Assembly: GCA_030844565.1 (NCBI GenBank)
Contig: JAUUNK010000122.1
Coordinates: 1-14,453, forward strand
DNA from: Bacteroides ovatus
GTDB lineage: Bacteria > Bacteroidota > Bacteroidia > Bacteroidales > Bacteroidaceae
Reading direction: 5' to 3'
Length of the DNA: 14,453 nt
The translations under genes and the position numbers were made by a program. Shown piece after piece: positions 7,488-14,339 of the stretch (positions are counted from its first letter, which is position 1; every line of letters begins with the position of its first letter). Below the pieces are notes generated by a model, which had not been told where the DNA came from, made no database searches, and saw nothing but the letters and a program-made list of their open reading frames with translations.

Positions 7488-7516
7488 CTTCCTTTCTTGA
7501 ATAATATGGAAATAAA

Positions 7517-7534
7517 AGTTTGCAGAAGCAAACT
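7517..7534. promoter_or_regulatory. Inverted repeat 1 upstream of blaI-like gene (candidate operator)
   Basis: AGTTTGCAGAAGCAAACT is a perfect 7+7 bp inverted repeat around a 4-nt centre. It contains TTTG (7519-7522), which lies 20 nt before a partial -7-like TAGTTTAT (7543-7550), so it may overlap the -33 element of the blaI promoter. It shares the AGTTT/AAACT core with the two dyads downstream. Confidence 0.5.
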
Positions 7535-7542
7535 ATATCCTT

Positions 7543-7558
7543 TAGTTTATATTAACTA
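7543..7558. promoter_or_regulatory. Inverted repeat 2, candidate BlaI-family operator
   Basis: TAGTTTATATTAACTA is a 16-bp dyad with one mismatched pair (TAGTTTAT versus ATTAACTA). It resembles inverted repeat 3 and would cover the possible -7 region of the blaI promoter. BlaI/MecI dimers bind such short palindromes (TACA...TGTA type in staphylococci); the sequence here differs, but layout and size fit. Assignment to this regulator is inferred from position. Confidence 0.5.
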
Positions 7559-7564
7559 GAAAAA

Positions 7565-7580
7565 TTAGTTTATGAACTAA
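7565..7580. promoter_or_regulatory. Inverted repeat 3, candidate BlaI-family operator
   Basis: TTAGTTTATGAACTAA has perfect 6-bp half-sites (TTAGTT/AACTAA) around TATG. Its centre is 22 bp from that of repeat 2, about two helical turns, so two dimers could bind the same DNA face. The nine bases TTAGTTTAT also occur at 7542-7550. It ends 35 nt before the blaI start codon, consistent with autoregulation of the blaI/M56 pair. Confidence 0.55.
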
Positions 7581-7615
7581 AACTTCTCGTTATTTGCAGT
7601 AAATAAGAAATAAAT

Positions 7616-7993
7616 ATGAAAGGACTGACAGCTAAAGAAGAAGAAATCATGGGCTTTTTCTGGAAGAAAGGCCCCTTGTTTGTGAAGGAAATGTTGGCTT
7701 TCTACAACGAACCGAAGCCGCATTTTAATACGCTTTCTACCATTGTGCGAGGACTAGAGGAGAAAGGCTTTCTTGCTCATCAAACGTTTGGAAACACTTA
7801 TCAATACTACGCAGTGGTCAGCGAGGAGGATTTTCGCAAGAGGACGTTGCGCAATGTGATTAGCAAATATTTTAATAATTCTTATCTGAGCGCCGTCTCT
7901 TCCTTGGTGCAGGAAGAACATATCTCGTTGGATGAATTGAAACAGTTGATTGACCAAGTGGAGCGGGCAAGCGATTCGGATAAAAGCAAGTGA
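7616..7993 (+). CDS. BlaI/MecI/CopY-family transcriptional repressor
   Basis: The 125-residue protein is a BlaI-family winged-helix repressor: helix 1 TAKEEEIMGFFWKKG (5-19), a recognition helix NTLSTIVRGLEEKGFL (38-53), a beta-wing ending TYQYYAVVSEEDF (61-73), and a helical C-terminal dimerisation part with YFNNSYLSAVSSLV (85-98), the region where staphylococcal BlaI is cut by its sensor protease. Family members bind palindromic operators as dimers and are inactivated by proteolysis triggered by a BlaR1-type partner; that partner starts 4 nt downstream. Three inverted repeats lie just upstream, suggesting autorepression. No beta-lactamase or penicillin-binding protein gene is adjacent, so the regulon need not concern beta-lactams. 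Family identification is firm; target genes are unknown. Confidence 0.92.
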   Translation: MKGLTAKEEEIMGFFWKKGPLFVKEMLAFYNEPKPHFNTLSTIVRGLEEKGFLAHQTFGNTYQYYAVVSEEDFRKRTLRNVISKYFNNSYLSAVSSLVQEEHISLDELKQLIDQVERASDSDKSK

Positions 7994-7997
7994 AAGT

Positions 7998-9584
7998 ATG
8001 GGCATCTTTTTTATTTATATACTTAAATCGGCAGTTTGTCTGTCGTTATTCTATCTGTTCTATTGGTGGCTGCTGAGCAAAGAGACGTTTCACCGTTTCA
8101 ACCGGGTAGCTTTGCTCGGGATATTAGGGCTCTCTACGCTGATTCCTTTTATAGAAGTAACTACAGGAAGAGAATCTGAAGTTCATCAGGCGATGATGGA
8201 CCTGGAACAGTTGCTTAGTATGTCCGAATCACGAAGCCGGGCGGGAGAAGGAACTACACCGGGCACTGTTTTCTCCTGGATGCAGTTACTACTGGCGGGA
8301 TATGCCATGGGCATCTTGTTTTTTGTTGGACGCCATCTTTACTCTTTATCTTGTTTGCTATTGCTGATAAAGGGCAGCAAACGCAGCGAATGGGAGAAAG
8401 GAATTACACTGGTAGTCCACAATGGTAAAGTAGCTCCTTTCAGTTGGATGAAGTTCATCGTTATCTCCCGGAAAGATTTTGAAGAAAATGCAAAAGAAAT
8501 CCTGACTCATGAGAAAGCCCACATCTCTAATCGGCATTCGTGGGACCTCATAGTGGCGGATGTGTGTATCTTTCTGCAATGGTTCAACCCGGGAGCCTGG
8601 CTGCTGAAGCAGGAATTGCAGAATATTCATGAGTATGAAGCAGATGAAACAGTACTGAAAGAAGGGGTTAACGCAAAGGAATATCAATTATTATTAATAA
8701 GAAAAGCTGTCGGTACAAGGCTCTACTCTATGACCAACAGCTTTAATCACAGTAAACTTAAAAAACGTATCACTATGATGTTAAAAGAAAAATCGAATCC
8801 TTGGGCACGATTGAAGTATCTCTACGTACTTCCGCTAGCAGCCGTGGCTGTGACAGCATTTGCCCGTCCGGAAATCTCTGAGACAGTGAATGAGATTTCT
8901 GCCGCCAAAGTTAGTAATTTGGTTTCAATCGTAGAAACAAATGTGCCGGAATCTGCCAAAACAAAGGTTGCAACCACTCTGCCTCAGGATACCATCGTAG
9001 TAGTGGGTACTACTGCACGAAAGAAAGGTACGGCTACGGCAAAAGATAAAGAGAACAAAGCGGTGTTGCTATCGCCAACCAAGGGTTTTTCTAGGGAAAA
9101 GTCTCTTAAGATTGTTAACGGTAAGGAAACCAGTGATGCAGTAGTGAATGCTCTCCGTGCCGAGTATATTAAAAGTGTAAATGTCCTGAAAGGGGAATCC
9201 GCCTTAGAAAAGTATGGAGAGAAAGGGAAGGATGGAGTGCTGGAAATAATACTTCTTTCAGACGAAGAAATACTAAATAAAAAGGGGGCATTGGGAGGCA
9301 GAGTGACGAAAAAAAGTGATTCCCTGAAGCCCGATACCACAGCTATGAGAATTATACCTGGTATTAATTATTATAACTTAAAGAGTAGCGCGGCCCCTTT
9401 GATGATTGTTAATGGAAAAGAAATAACCAAAGACTTGTTTTCCAAAATATCTCCGGATCAGATTGAATCTATATCGGTCTTTAAAGAGGGAGCAGCCCTT
9501 AAAACCTATGGCGAGAGAGGAAAAAACGGAGTGATTGTAGTGACTCTTAAAAATAATAAGAAGAAGGAGGAAGAACAGAAATAA
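7998..9584 (+). CDS. M56 (BlaR1-type) membrane metallopeptidase sensor with two TonB-plug-like repeats
   Basis: The 528-residue protein has the M56/BlaR1 layout: membrane helices near 3-25, 36-52 and 94-112, a zinc protease domain with HEKAH (171-175, HExxH) and a downstream HEYEADE (211-217) likely giving the third zinc ligand, the FNHSKLKKRI element (249-258), and a fourth membrane helix near 275-289. The rest, expected in the periplasm, is not a penicillin-binding domain. It has a low-complexity linker and two similar units, 369-419 and 466-517. Both contain IVNGKE, a middle IxS(V/I)xV(L/F)KxxxAL, then YGE(K/R)GK(D/N)GV and a hydrophobic strand, the pattern of SusC/TonB-receptor plug domains. 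The protein probably cleaves or triggers loss of the BlaI-like repressor encoded 4 nt upstream. ATG at 7998 is chosen because it starts directly with membrane helix 1; an in-frame ATG at 7950 lies inside blaI. The ligand is unknown. Confidence 0.9.
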   Translation: MGIFFIYILKSAVCLSLFYLFYWWLLSKETFHRFNRVALLGILGLSTLIPFIEVTTGRESEVHQAMMDLEQLLSMSESRSRAGEGTTPGTVFSWMQLLLAGYAMGILFFVGRHLYSLSCLLLLIKGSKRSEWEKGITLVVHNGKVAPFSWMKFIVISRKDFEENAKEILTHEKAHISNRHSWDLIVADVCIFLQWFNPGAWLLKQELQNIHEYEADETVLKEGVNAKEYQLLLIRKAVGTRLYSMTNSFNHSKLKKRITMMLKEKSNPWARLKYLYVLPLAAVAVTAFARPEISETVNEISAAKVSNLVSIVETNVPESAKTKVATTLPQDTIVVVGTTARKKGTATAKDKENKAVLLSPTKGFSREKSLKIVNGKETSDAVVNALRAEYIKSVNVLKGESALEKYGEKGKDGVLEIILLSDEEILNKKGALGGRVTKKSDSLKPDTTAMRIIPGINYYNLKSSAAPLMIVNGKEITKDLFSKISPDQIESISVFKEGAALKTYGERGKNGVIVVTLKNNKKKEEEQK

Positions 9585-9591
9585 ATCGCTG

Positions 9592-9617
9592 TTTTCCGGA
9601 CGGGATTATCCGGAAAA
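9592..9617. terminator. Stem-loop between convergent M56 and miaA genes (possible bidirectional terminator)
   Basis: TTTTCCGGA (9592-9600) and TCCGGAAAA (9609-9617) form a perfect 9-bp stem with an 8-nt loop. It lies 7 nt from each of the two facing stop codons and fills most of the 40-nt gap. The base of the stem is A-U rich, but no separate U-tract follows on either strand, so it is a plausible but non-canonical shared terminator. Confidence 0.55.
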
Positions 9618-9624
9618 GGAAAGA

Positions 9625-10542
9625 TTAAAGCAAAGACTGACGGAGGTATTCAAATATCTCCGTTTTTTGTTCAGGATGGAACCAGCGGATTTCTTCGTCG
9701 CGTTTGAACCAAGTCATTTGTTTTCGTGAATAGATACGGGAGTTTTGTTTTATCTTCTCAATGGCGAAAAGGAGTTCCCATTCTTTGTCCAGGTATTTGA
9801 ACAACTCTTTGTATCCCACTGTGTTTAACGAATTAAGATGGCGATAAGGAAGTACAGAACGGACCTCTTCCAGCAAGCCTTCTTCCATCATGATGTCCAC
9901 TCGGCGGTTGATACGGTCATAAAGTTCTTCGCGGTCGCGAGTCAACCCTATTTTTAGGATGCGGAAAGGGCGTTGCTTGGTCTGTCGGGTGCGGAAAGAA
10001 GTGTAAGTACGTCCCGTCATGTAGCAAATTTCTAATGCATGGATTACTCTTTTAGGATTCTTCAAATCTACGATGCGATAATATTCCGGATCCAGTAGCC
10101 GTAGTTCCGAACACAATTGTTCCAATCCTTCTTTTTCGTAGCGTTGCAGCATAAGTTGACGCGTTTCTGTGTCTATAGTGGGTATATCGTCGATACCTTT
10201 GCAGATGGCATCTACATACATCATGGACCCTCCGGTGAGCACTACTACATCTTTCTCTGTAAAAAGACGGGTGAGTATATCCATTGCCTCCATTTCGTAC
10301 TGGGCGGCACTATAGTAATCGGTGAGATGTAGCGTGCCGACAAAATGGTGGGGAACGCGTTTTAACTGCTCAGGAGTGGGAGCGGCAGTTCCTATTTTTA
10401 GTTCGGCATAAAGTTGCCTTGAATCGGCGGAGACAATATTTGTCTGGAAATGCTCCGCTAATTCAAGGCTTAATTCTGTTTTTCCTACGCCAGTAGGACC
10501 TATTAGTACAATAAGAGTAGGAGTAGGCCGTACTTCGCTCAT
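9625..10542 (-). CDS. miaA: tRNA dimethylallyltransferase
   Basis: MiaA transfers a dimethylallyl group to N6 of A37 in tRNAs reading UNN codons, which supports accurate decoding. The 305-residue product has the P-loop GPTGVGKT (15-22), SADSRQLY (38-45) with the conserved Asp-Ser-Arg that contacts the substrate, TAAPTPEQ, VPHHFVG (63-69), GGSMMYVDAI, and the C-terminal LNTVGYKE and IYSRKQMTWF segments. Length and motifs are normal. It is the last gene of the lpx operon, starting 9 nt after the ORF-3-family gene. Bacteroides genomes often carry two miaA genes; which of the two this is cannot be told here. Identification is firm. Confidence 0.95.
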   Translation of the reverse strand: MSEVRPTPTLIVLIGPTGVGKTELSLELAEHFQTNIVSADSRQLYAELKIGTAAPTPEQLKRVPHHFVGTLHLTDYYSAAQYEMEAMDILTRLFTEKDVVVLTGGSMMYVDAICKGIDDIPTIDTETRQLMLQRYEKEGLEQLCSELRLLDPEYYRIVDLKNPKRVIHALEICYMTGRTYTSFRTRQTKQRPFRILKIGLTRDREELYDRINRRVDIMMEEGLLEEVRSVLPYRHLNSLNTVGYKELFKYLDKEWELLFAIEKIKQNSRIYSRKQMTWFKRDEEIRWFHPEQKTEIFEYLRQSLL

Positions 10543-10551
10543 AGTTTTGGA

Positions 10552-11112
10552 TTAAAATTTATCGTCGTCGTATGGATTACTGCTTCGAGCTCCTCCGTCT
10601 ACATCGAAACCTTCTGCATCAAAGTCTTCAAGATCGAAATCCTGGTCACCATAGAAGTTCTCGTCCAAGTCGAGTGAACCGCTGGCAACGGCCATTTCTT
10701 CAAAGTCTACGCTCTGTTTGGGCGCATCGCCTTTCTTCTTGGTGCATTTAGCTCCGTCTATCTCCTTTCCGGTGATGATTTCGGATAGTTCGATGAAGAA
10801 GCACCGTTCGGTCATATAGTCGAAGATATAAATCAACTTTTGTTTTTCATCTTCTATCAGCTCGTTCAGTTGTGTGTCTTTCATCACCCAACTATCCATT
10901 TCAGGATTGGTATCCATCTCTTCCAGAGTGATTTCTTTGTCTTTTTCCCAGTCGTCATAGCAGGTGAAGAAAGAAGTCATTTGGTCGTCGGCATAACCCA
11001 CCGATTGCAGGATTATCTTATGAAAGTCATAAAATGTAGCTTCCGGATCAATTTGTATTTCTCTAAGGAAATCGTCTACTTCGTCAGATATAATAGTAAA
11101 TCTGTATATCAT
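10552..11112 (-). CDS. pRiA4b ORF-3 / IS1096 TnpR-passenger family protein with acidic tail
   Basis: The 186-residue protein begins with MIYRFTIISDEVDDFLREI and has LIYIFDYMTERCFFIEL near 93-109, the strand-rich pattern (Y.FDfgd.w...) of the plasmid pRiA4b ORF-3 family. That family was named from Agrobacterium plasmid and IS1096 passenger genes, but it is common as stand-alone chromosomal genes of unknown function. Residues 146-186 form a tail with about 15 Asp/Glu, several in DFD-like repeats, and little predicted order. No transposase or element ends surround it. It lies in the lpx operon, 21 nt after lpxA and 9 nt before miaA, so it is expressed with lipid A genes. Family assignment is moderately sure; no biochemical role is known to me. 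Confidence 0.75.
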   Translation of the reverse strand: MIYRFTIISDEVDDFLREIQIDPEATFYDFHKIILQSVGYADDQMTSFFTCYDDWEKDKEITLEEMDTNPEMDSWVMKDTQLNELIEDEKQKLIYIFDYMTERCFFIELSEIITGKEIDGAKCTKKKGDAPKQSVDFEEMAVASGSLDLDENFYGDQDFDLEDFDAEGFDVDGGARSSNPYDDDKF

Positions 11113-11133
11113 AGTTGCTAATAATTTGATAGT

Positions 11134-11901
11134 TTATTTTAGGATGCCTCGTTCTGAGTTACGGATGAAGCTCACAATATATTCTATTTCGGGGCTGGTA
11201 GGAATTTCTTCTTCTACTTTGTTTAATGCATCCGTATTGTTCAAACCACTTTGGTAGATAATGCGGTATGCATTGTGTATGTTCTCTATGATTTCGTTGG
11301 AAAAATTTCGTCGGCGCAGCCCGATGATATTAATGCCGCAATAGGCAATTGGTTCGCGTCCTGCAATGATGTAGGGAGGAATATCTTTGCTAAAGCGACA
11401 TCCGCCTTGAATCATTACATATCCGCCCACCCGGCAGAATTGGTGCATCAACACATTTGCACTGATGATAGCATTATCGTCGATGATGATTTCACCTGCC
11501 ATCTTTGTGGAGTTTCCGATGATGCAATTGTTTCCGATAAGGGCATCGTGGGCAACGTGTACACCTTCCATCAACAAATTGTTGCTGCCAACAATGGTAC
11601 GTCCTTTGGCAGCCGTACCGCGGTTGATAGTTACATTTTCACGAATGAGGTTATTGTCGCCTATTTCGGCTGTACTTTCTTCTCCCCGGAATTTTAAGTC
11701 TTGCGGGATGGCACCGATAACTGCACCCGGAAAGATTGTGTTTCCATTGCCGATGCGTGAACCGGATAAGATGTTGGCATTCGCCATGATTTTGTTGTCA
11801 TTGCCGATGATTACATTTTTGTCAATGAAAACAAAAGGCGCAATTTCTACATTTTCTCCAATTTGAGCTTCAGGATGAATATATGCTAAGGGACTTATCA
11901 T
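11134..11901 (-). CDS. lpxA: Acyl-ACP--UDP-N-acetylglucosamine O-acyltransferase
   Basis: LpxA starts lipid A synthesis by transferring a 3-hydroxyacyl chain from ACP to O3 of UDP-GlcNAc in the cytoplasm. The 255-residue protein is a left-handed beta-helix of hexapeptide repeats (IGENVE, IGNDNK, IGNGNT and so on from residue 13 to about 180) followed by a helical C-terminal part. His118 in VHVAHD (114-119) corresponds to the catalytic His125 of E. coli; GAIPQDLKF (63-71) is a further conserved LpxA segment. The start at 11901 lies 8 nt after the lpxC-fabZ stop, inside an lpxD / lpxC-fabZ / lpxA operon. LpxA and LpxD are related, but sequence and C-terminal shape separate them clearly. Acyl length preference cannot be read from these motifs. 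Confidence 0.96.
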   Translation of the reverse strand: MISPLAYIHPEAQIGENVEIAPFVFIDKNVIIGNDNKIMANANILSGSRIGNGNTIFPGAVIGAIPQDLKFRGEESTAEIGDNNLIRENVTINRGTAAKGRTIVGSNNLLMEGVHVAHDALIGNNCIIGNSTKMAGEIIIDDNAIISANVLMHQFCRVGGYVMIQGGCRFSKDIPPYIIAGREPIAYCGINIIGLRRRNFSNEIIENIHNAYRIIYQSGLNNTDALNKVEEEIPTSPEIEYIVSFIRNSERGILK

Positions 11902-11909
11902 GCTTTTTA

Positions 11910-13295
11910 TTATTTATTTTTTACTATTTGAGCCATGAATTCTGCTTCACACACTACCTTTTCTCCAACAAAAGCATATCCTTTCATTGTGGAAATGCCG
12001 CGGCGGATGGGAGCCATCAATTCAACACGGAATACGAGGGTATCCCCCGGCACCACTTTCTGGCGGAATTTGATACCGTCGATGGTAAGGAAGTATGTAG
12101 AGTAGCGATCGGGTTCGTCTACCGAGTTTAGTACGAGCAGCCCACCGATTTGTGCCATCGCTTCTACCTGCAATACCCCCGGCATAACGGGTTCTTGCGG
12201 AAAGTGTCCCTGGAAGAAAGGTTCGTTGATGGTTACGTTTTTCACACCGACAATATAGTTGGCGCCAATTTCAATCACCTTGTCTACCAGTTGGAACGGA
12301 TACCGATGAGGAAGCAACTCGCGGATACGGTTGATGTCCATAATCGGTTCTTCATTACAGTTGTAGATGGGCGCTTGTATTTCGTGAAGACGGATTTCTT
12401 TACGCATCTGGCGTGCGAATTTATTGTTGATAGTGTGTCCCGGGCGGGTAGCGATGATTCTACCTTTGATGGGCTTGCCGATGAGAGCAAGATCGCCTAT
12501 GACGTCTAACAACTTGTGGCGTGCACATTCATTGGGCCATACCAGCGGTTTATGATTAATATATCCCAGTTGGCTGGCATCCATGTGGGGAACTCCCATG
12601 ATGTCTGCCAGTTGGTCATAGCTTTCCTGAGACATCTGCTTCTCATAGATAACGATAGCGTTGTCAAGGTCGCCGCCTTTAATCAATCCGGCAGAAAGCA
12701 GCGGCTCTATTTCACGTACAAAGACGAAAGTACGGCTTGCCGCTATCTCGTCTTTGAATTTACTCATATCTTCTAATGTGGCAAACTGGTTTGGGATGAT
12801 GGTAGAGTCGTAAGACACAAGTACGTTTAGGCTGAAACTCTCGTCGGGAAGAACGATGATGGATGAGCCTGTGGCCTCATCGCGTACTTCTATTTTTGAT
12901 TTTATGACGTAGAAGTCTTTGACTGCATTTTGTTCTACCGTTCCTACTCTCTCTATTTCTTGTACATAATATTGTGCACTTCCGTCCAGGATAGGAAACT
13001 CGGGTCCGTTTACTTCAATGAGGCAGTTGTCGATGCCCAATGCATAAAGCGCTGCCATTCCATGTTCGACAGTGCTTACTTTAACGCCGTTCTTTGCCAA
13101 TACAGTTCCCCGGGTTGTTTCTACTACATTGTTGGCTACTGCGTCGATAATCGGTTCTCCTTCCAAGTCGATACGCTGTATTTTATACCCATGATTATCT
13201 GGAGCCGGTTTAAACGTTACAGTTAGATCAAGTCCAGTGTGAAGACCTTTTCCTCTGAGTGAAAAGCTATCTTTTAGAGTTTTTTGTTTCAGCAT
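11910..13295 (-). CDS. lpxC-fabZ: Bifunctional UDP-3-O-acyl-GlcNAc deacetylase / 3-hydroxyacyl-ACP dehydratase
   Basis: Two enzymes are joined in 461 residues. Residues 1 to about 305 are LpxC, the zinc deacetylase that makes the committed step of lipid A synthesis: Glu77-His78 in VEHGMAALYALG, and HKLLD (His260, Asp264) plus GH287T supply the zinc and catalytic residues; NGPEFPILDGS (96-106) is also typical. Residues about 315-461 are FabZ, which dehydrates 3-hydroxyacyl-ACP: LLPHRYPFQLVD (328-339), GHFPQEPVMPG with His364, and catalytic Glu378 in QVEAMAQ. This fusion is characteristic of Bacteroidota and unites two enzymes on the branch point for 3-hydroxyacyl-ACP. It starts 3 nt after lpxD and ends 8 nt before lpxA. 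No frameshift or separate internal start is apparent. Confidence 0.96.
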   Translation of the reverse strand: MLKQKTLKDSFSLRGKGLHTGLDLTVTFKPAPDNHGYKIQRIDLEGEPIIDAVANNVVETTRGTVLAKNGVKVSTVEHGMAALYALGIDNCLIEVNGPEFPILDGSAQYYVQEIERVGTVEQNAVKDFYVIKSKIEVRDEATGSSIIVLPDESFSLNVLVSYDSTIIPNQFATLEDMSKFKDEIAASRTFVFVREIEPLLSAGLIKGGDLDNAIVIYEKQMSQESYDQLADIMGVPHMDASQLGYINHKPLVWPNECARHKLLDVIGDLALIGKPIKGRIIATRPGHTINNKFARQMRKEIRLHEIQAPIYNCNEEPIMDINRIRELLPHRYPFQLVDKVIEIGANYIVGVKNVTINEPFFQGHFPQEPVMPGVLQVEAMAQIGGLLVLNSVDEPDRYSTYFLTIDGIKFRQKVVPGDTLVFRVELMAPIRRGISTMKGYAFVGEKVVCEAEFMAQIVKNK

Positions 13296-13298
13296 TGG

Positions 13299-14339
13299 TT
13301 ACTTATTTAAGAGTTGTTTTAATTCTTCTAGTTCTTTGCGCAATTCGCGAATTTCCATTTGGAGTTCGGGCAGTTTCTTTTTCATAACGGCTGCTTTGAA
13401 ATAACTCTTTGGCTCCATAGGAGGAGTACCTATGAGCTGGCTACCTGCCTTGAGGCTGCTCGGTACGCCCGATTGAGCGCCCAGATTCACTTTGTCTCCG
13501 ATGGTGATATGACCGGCGATACCTACCTGTCCGCCAAACATGCACCATTCTCCCACTTTAGTAGACCCGGCTATGCCCACTTGCGCAGCCATCACCGTGT
13601 GAGAGCCTATCTCGTCATTATGAGCTATCTGCACCAAGTTGTCTATTTTGGCTCCCCGGCGTACAATGGTAGCTCCCATCGTGGCGCGGTCTACGCATGT
13701 GTTGGCGCCTATATCTACTTTATCTTCCAAAATGACAATTCCTATCTGAGGTATCTTTTCGTATCCTTGCGGTGTAGGTGCAAAGCCGAAACCGTCTGCC
13801 CCGATGACTGCTCCTGCATGCAAGACACATTCGTTGCCGATACGGCAATCGTGGTAAATGTTTACATGGGGATAGAGGATGGTGTTATCTCCGATTTTCA
13901 CATTGTCTCCCACATAAGTATGCGGGTAGATAAGCGTATTTTTTCCGATGACGGCATTTTCTCCCACGTAGGCGAAAGCCCCTATATAGACGTTTTCTCC
14001 AATTTTAGCAGTGGGAGAAACGAATGCCAGCGAATCTATGCCTTCTTTCTTGGGCTTGCTCATTTCATAGAGGTTGAGCAGTTTAGCAAGGCTTTCGTAA
14101 GCATTATCAACTTTAATCAAGGTGGCTTTGATTTCCCGTTCGGGGACAAAGTCTTTATTTACCAGCACAATGCTTGACTGGGTTTCATATATATAAGGTG
14201 TATATTTCGGGTTTGAAAGGAATGAAATCGCTCCGGGTGTTCCTTCTTCTATCTTTGCGAATGTGTGAACTGTTGCGTTTTCGTCACCTATAATCTCCCC
14301 TTGGATAAATGCTGCAATTTGCTTAGCCGAGAACTCCAT
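13299..14339 (-). CDS. lpxD: UDP-3-O-(3-hydroxyacyl)glucosamine N-acyltransferase
   Basis: LpxD adds the second 3-hydroxyacyl chain, N-linked at position 2, after LpxC has removed the acetyl group. The 346-residue protein has the N-terminal uridine-binding domain (1 to about 100, with GAISFLSNPKY at 36-46), a left-handed beta-helix of hexapeptide repeats (about 105-295), and a C-terminal helix with coiled-coil character (316-346, rich in Glu/Leu/Lys). His240 in VQIAHND matches the catalytic His239 of E. coli; GADGFGFAPT (180-189) is an LpxD signature. It is the first gene of the operon visible here. Upstream 14340-14453 holds no recognisable gene; an A/T-rich stretch precedes the start codon and no well-spaced promoter is evident, so transcription may begin outside the window. 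Confidence 0.96.
   Translation of the reverse strand: MEFSAKQIAAFIQGEIIGDENATVHTFAKIEEGTPGAISFLSNPKYTPYIYETQSSIVLVNKDFVPEREIKATLIKVDNAYESLAKLLNLYEMSKPKKEGIDSLAFVSPTAKIGENVYIGAFAYVGENAVIGKNTLIYPHTYVGDNVKIGDNTILYPHVNIYHDCRIGNECVLHAGAVIGADGFGFAPTPQGYEKIPQIGIVILEDKVDIGANTCVDRATMGATIVRRGAKIDNLVQIAHNDEIGSHTVMAAQVGIAGSTKVGEWCMFGGQVGIAGHITIGDKVNLGAQSGVPSSLKAGSQLIGTPPMEPKSYFKAAVMKKKLPELQMEIRELRKELEELKQLLNK

Noticed and set aside
7589..7596. GTTATTTG before blaI as a -7 element
   Set aside because: It lacks the TA of TAnnTTTG and would give a leader of roughly a dozen bases; the TTTG at 7519 with TAGTTTAT at 7543 is better spaced, although weak.
10552..11112. Mobile element suggested by the IS1096/pRiA4b family name
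   Set aside because: No transposase, terminal inverted repeats or target duplications are seen around the gene, and operon spacing is intact on both sides.
13359..14177. Long open frame (272 codons) on the plus strand inside lpxD
   Set aside because: It is antisense to a clear, full-length lpxD and has no coherent protein features; the hexapeptide-repeat codons of lpxD leave the other strand open.
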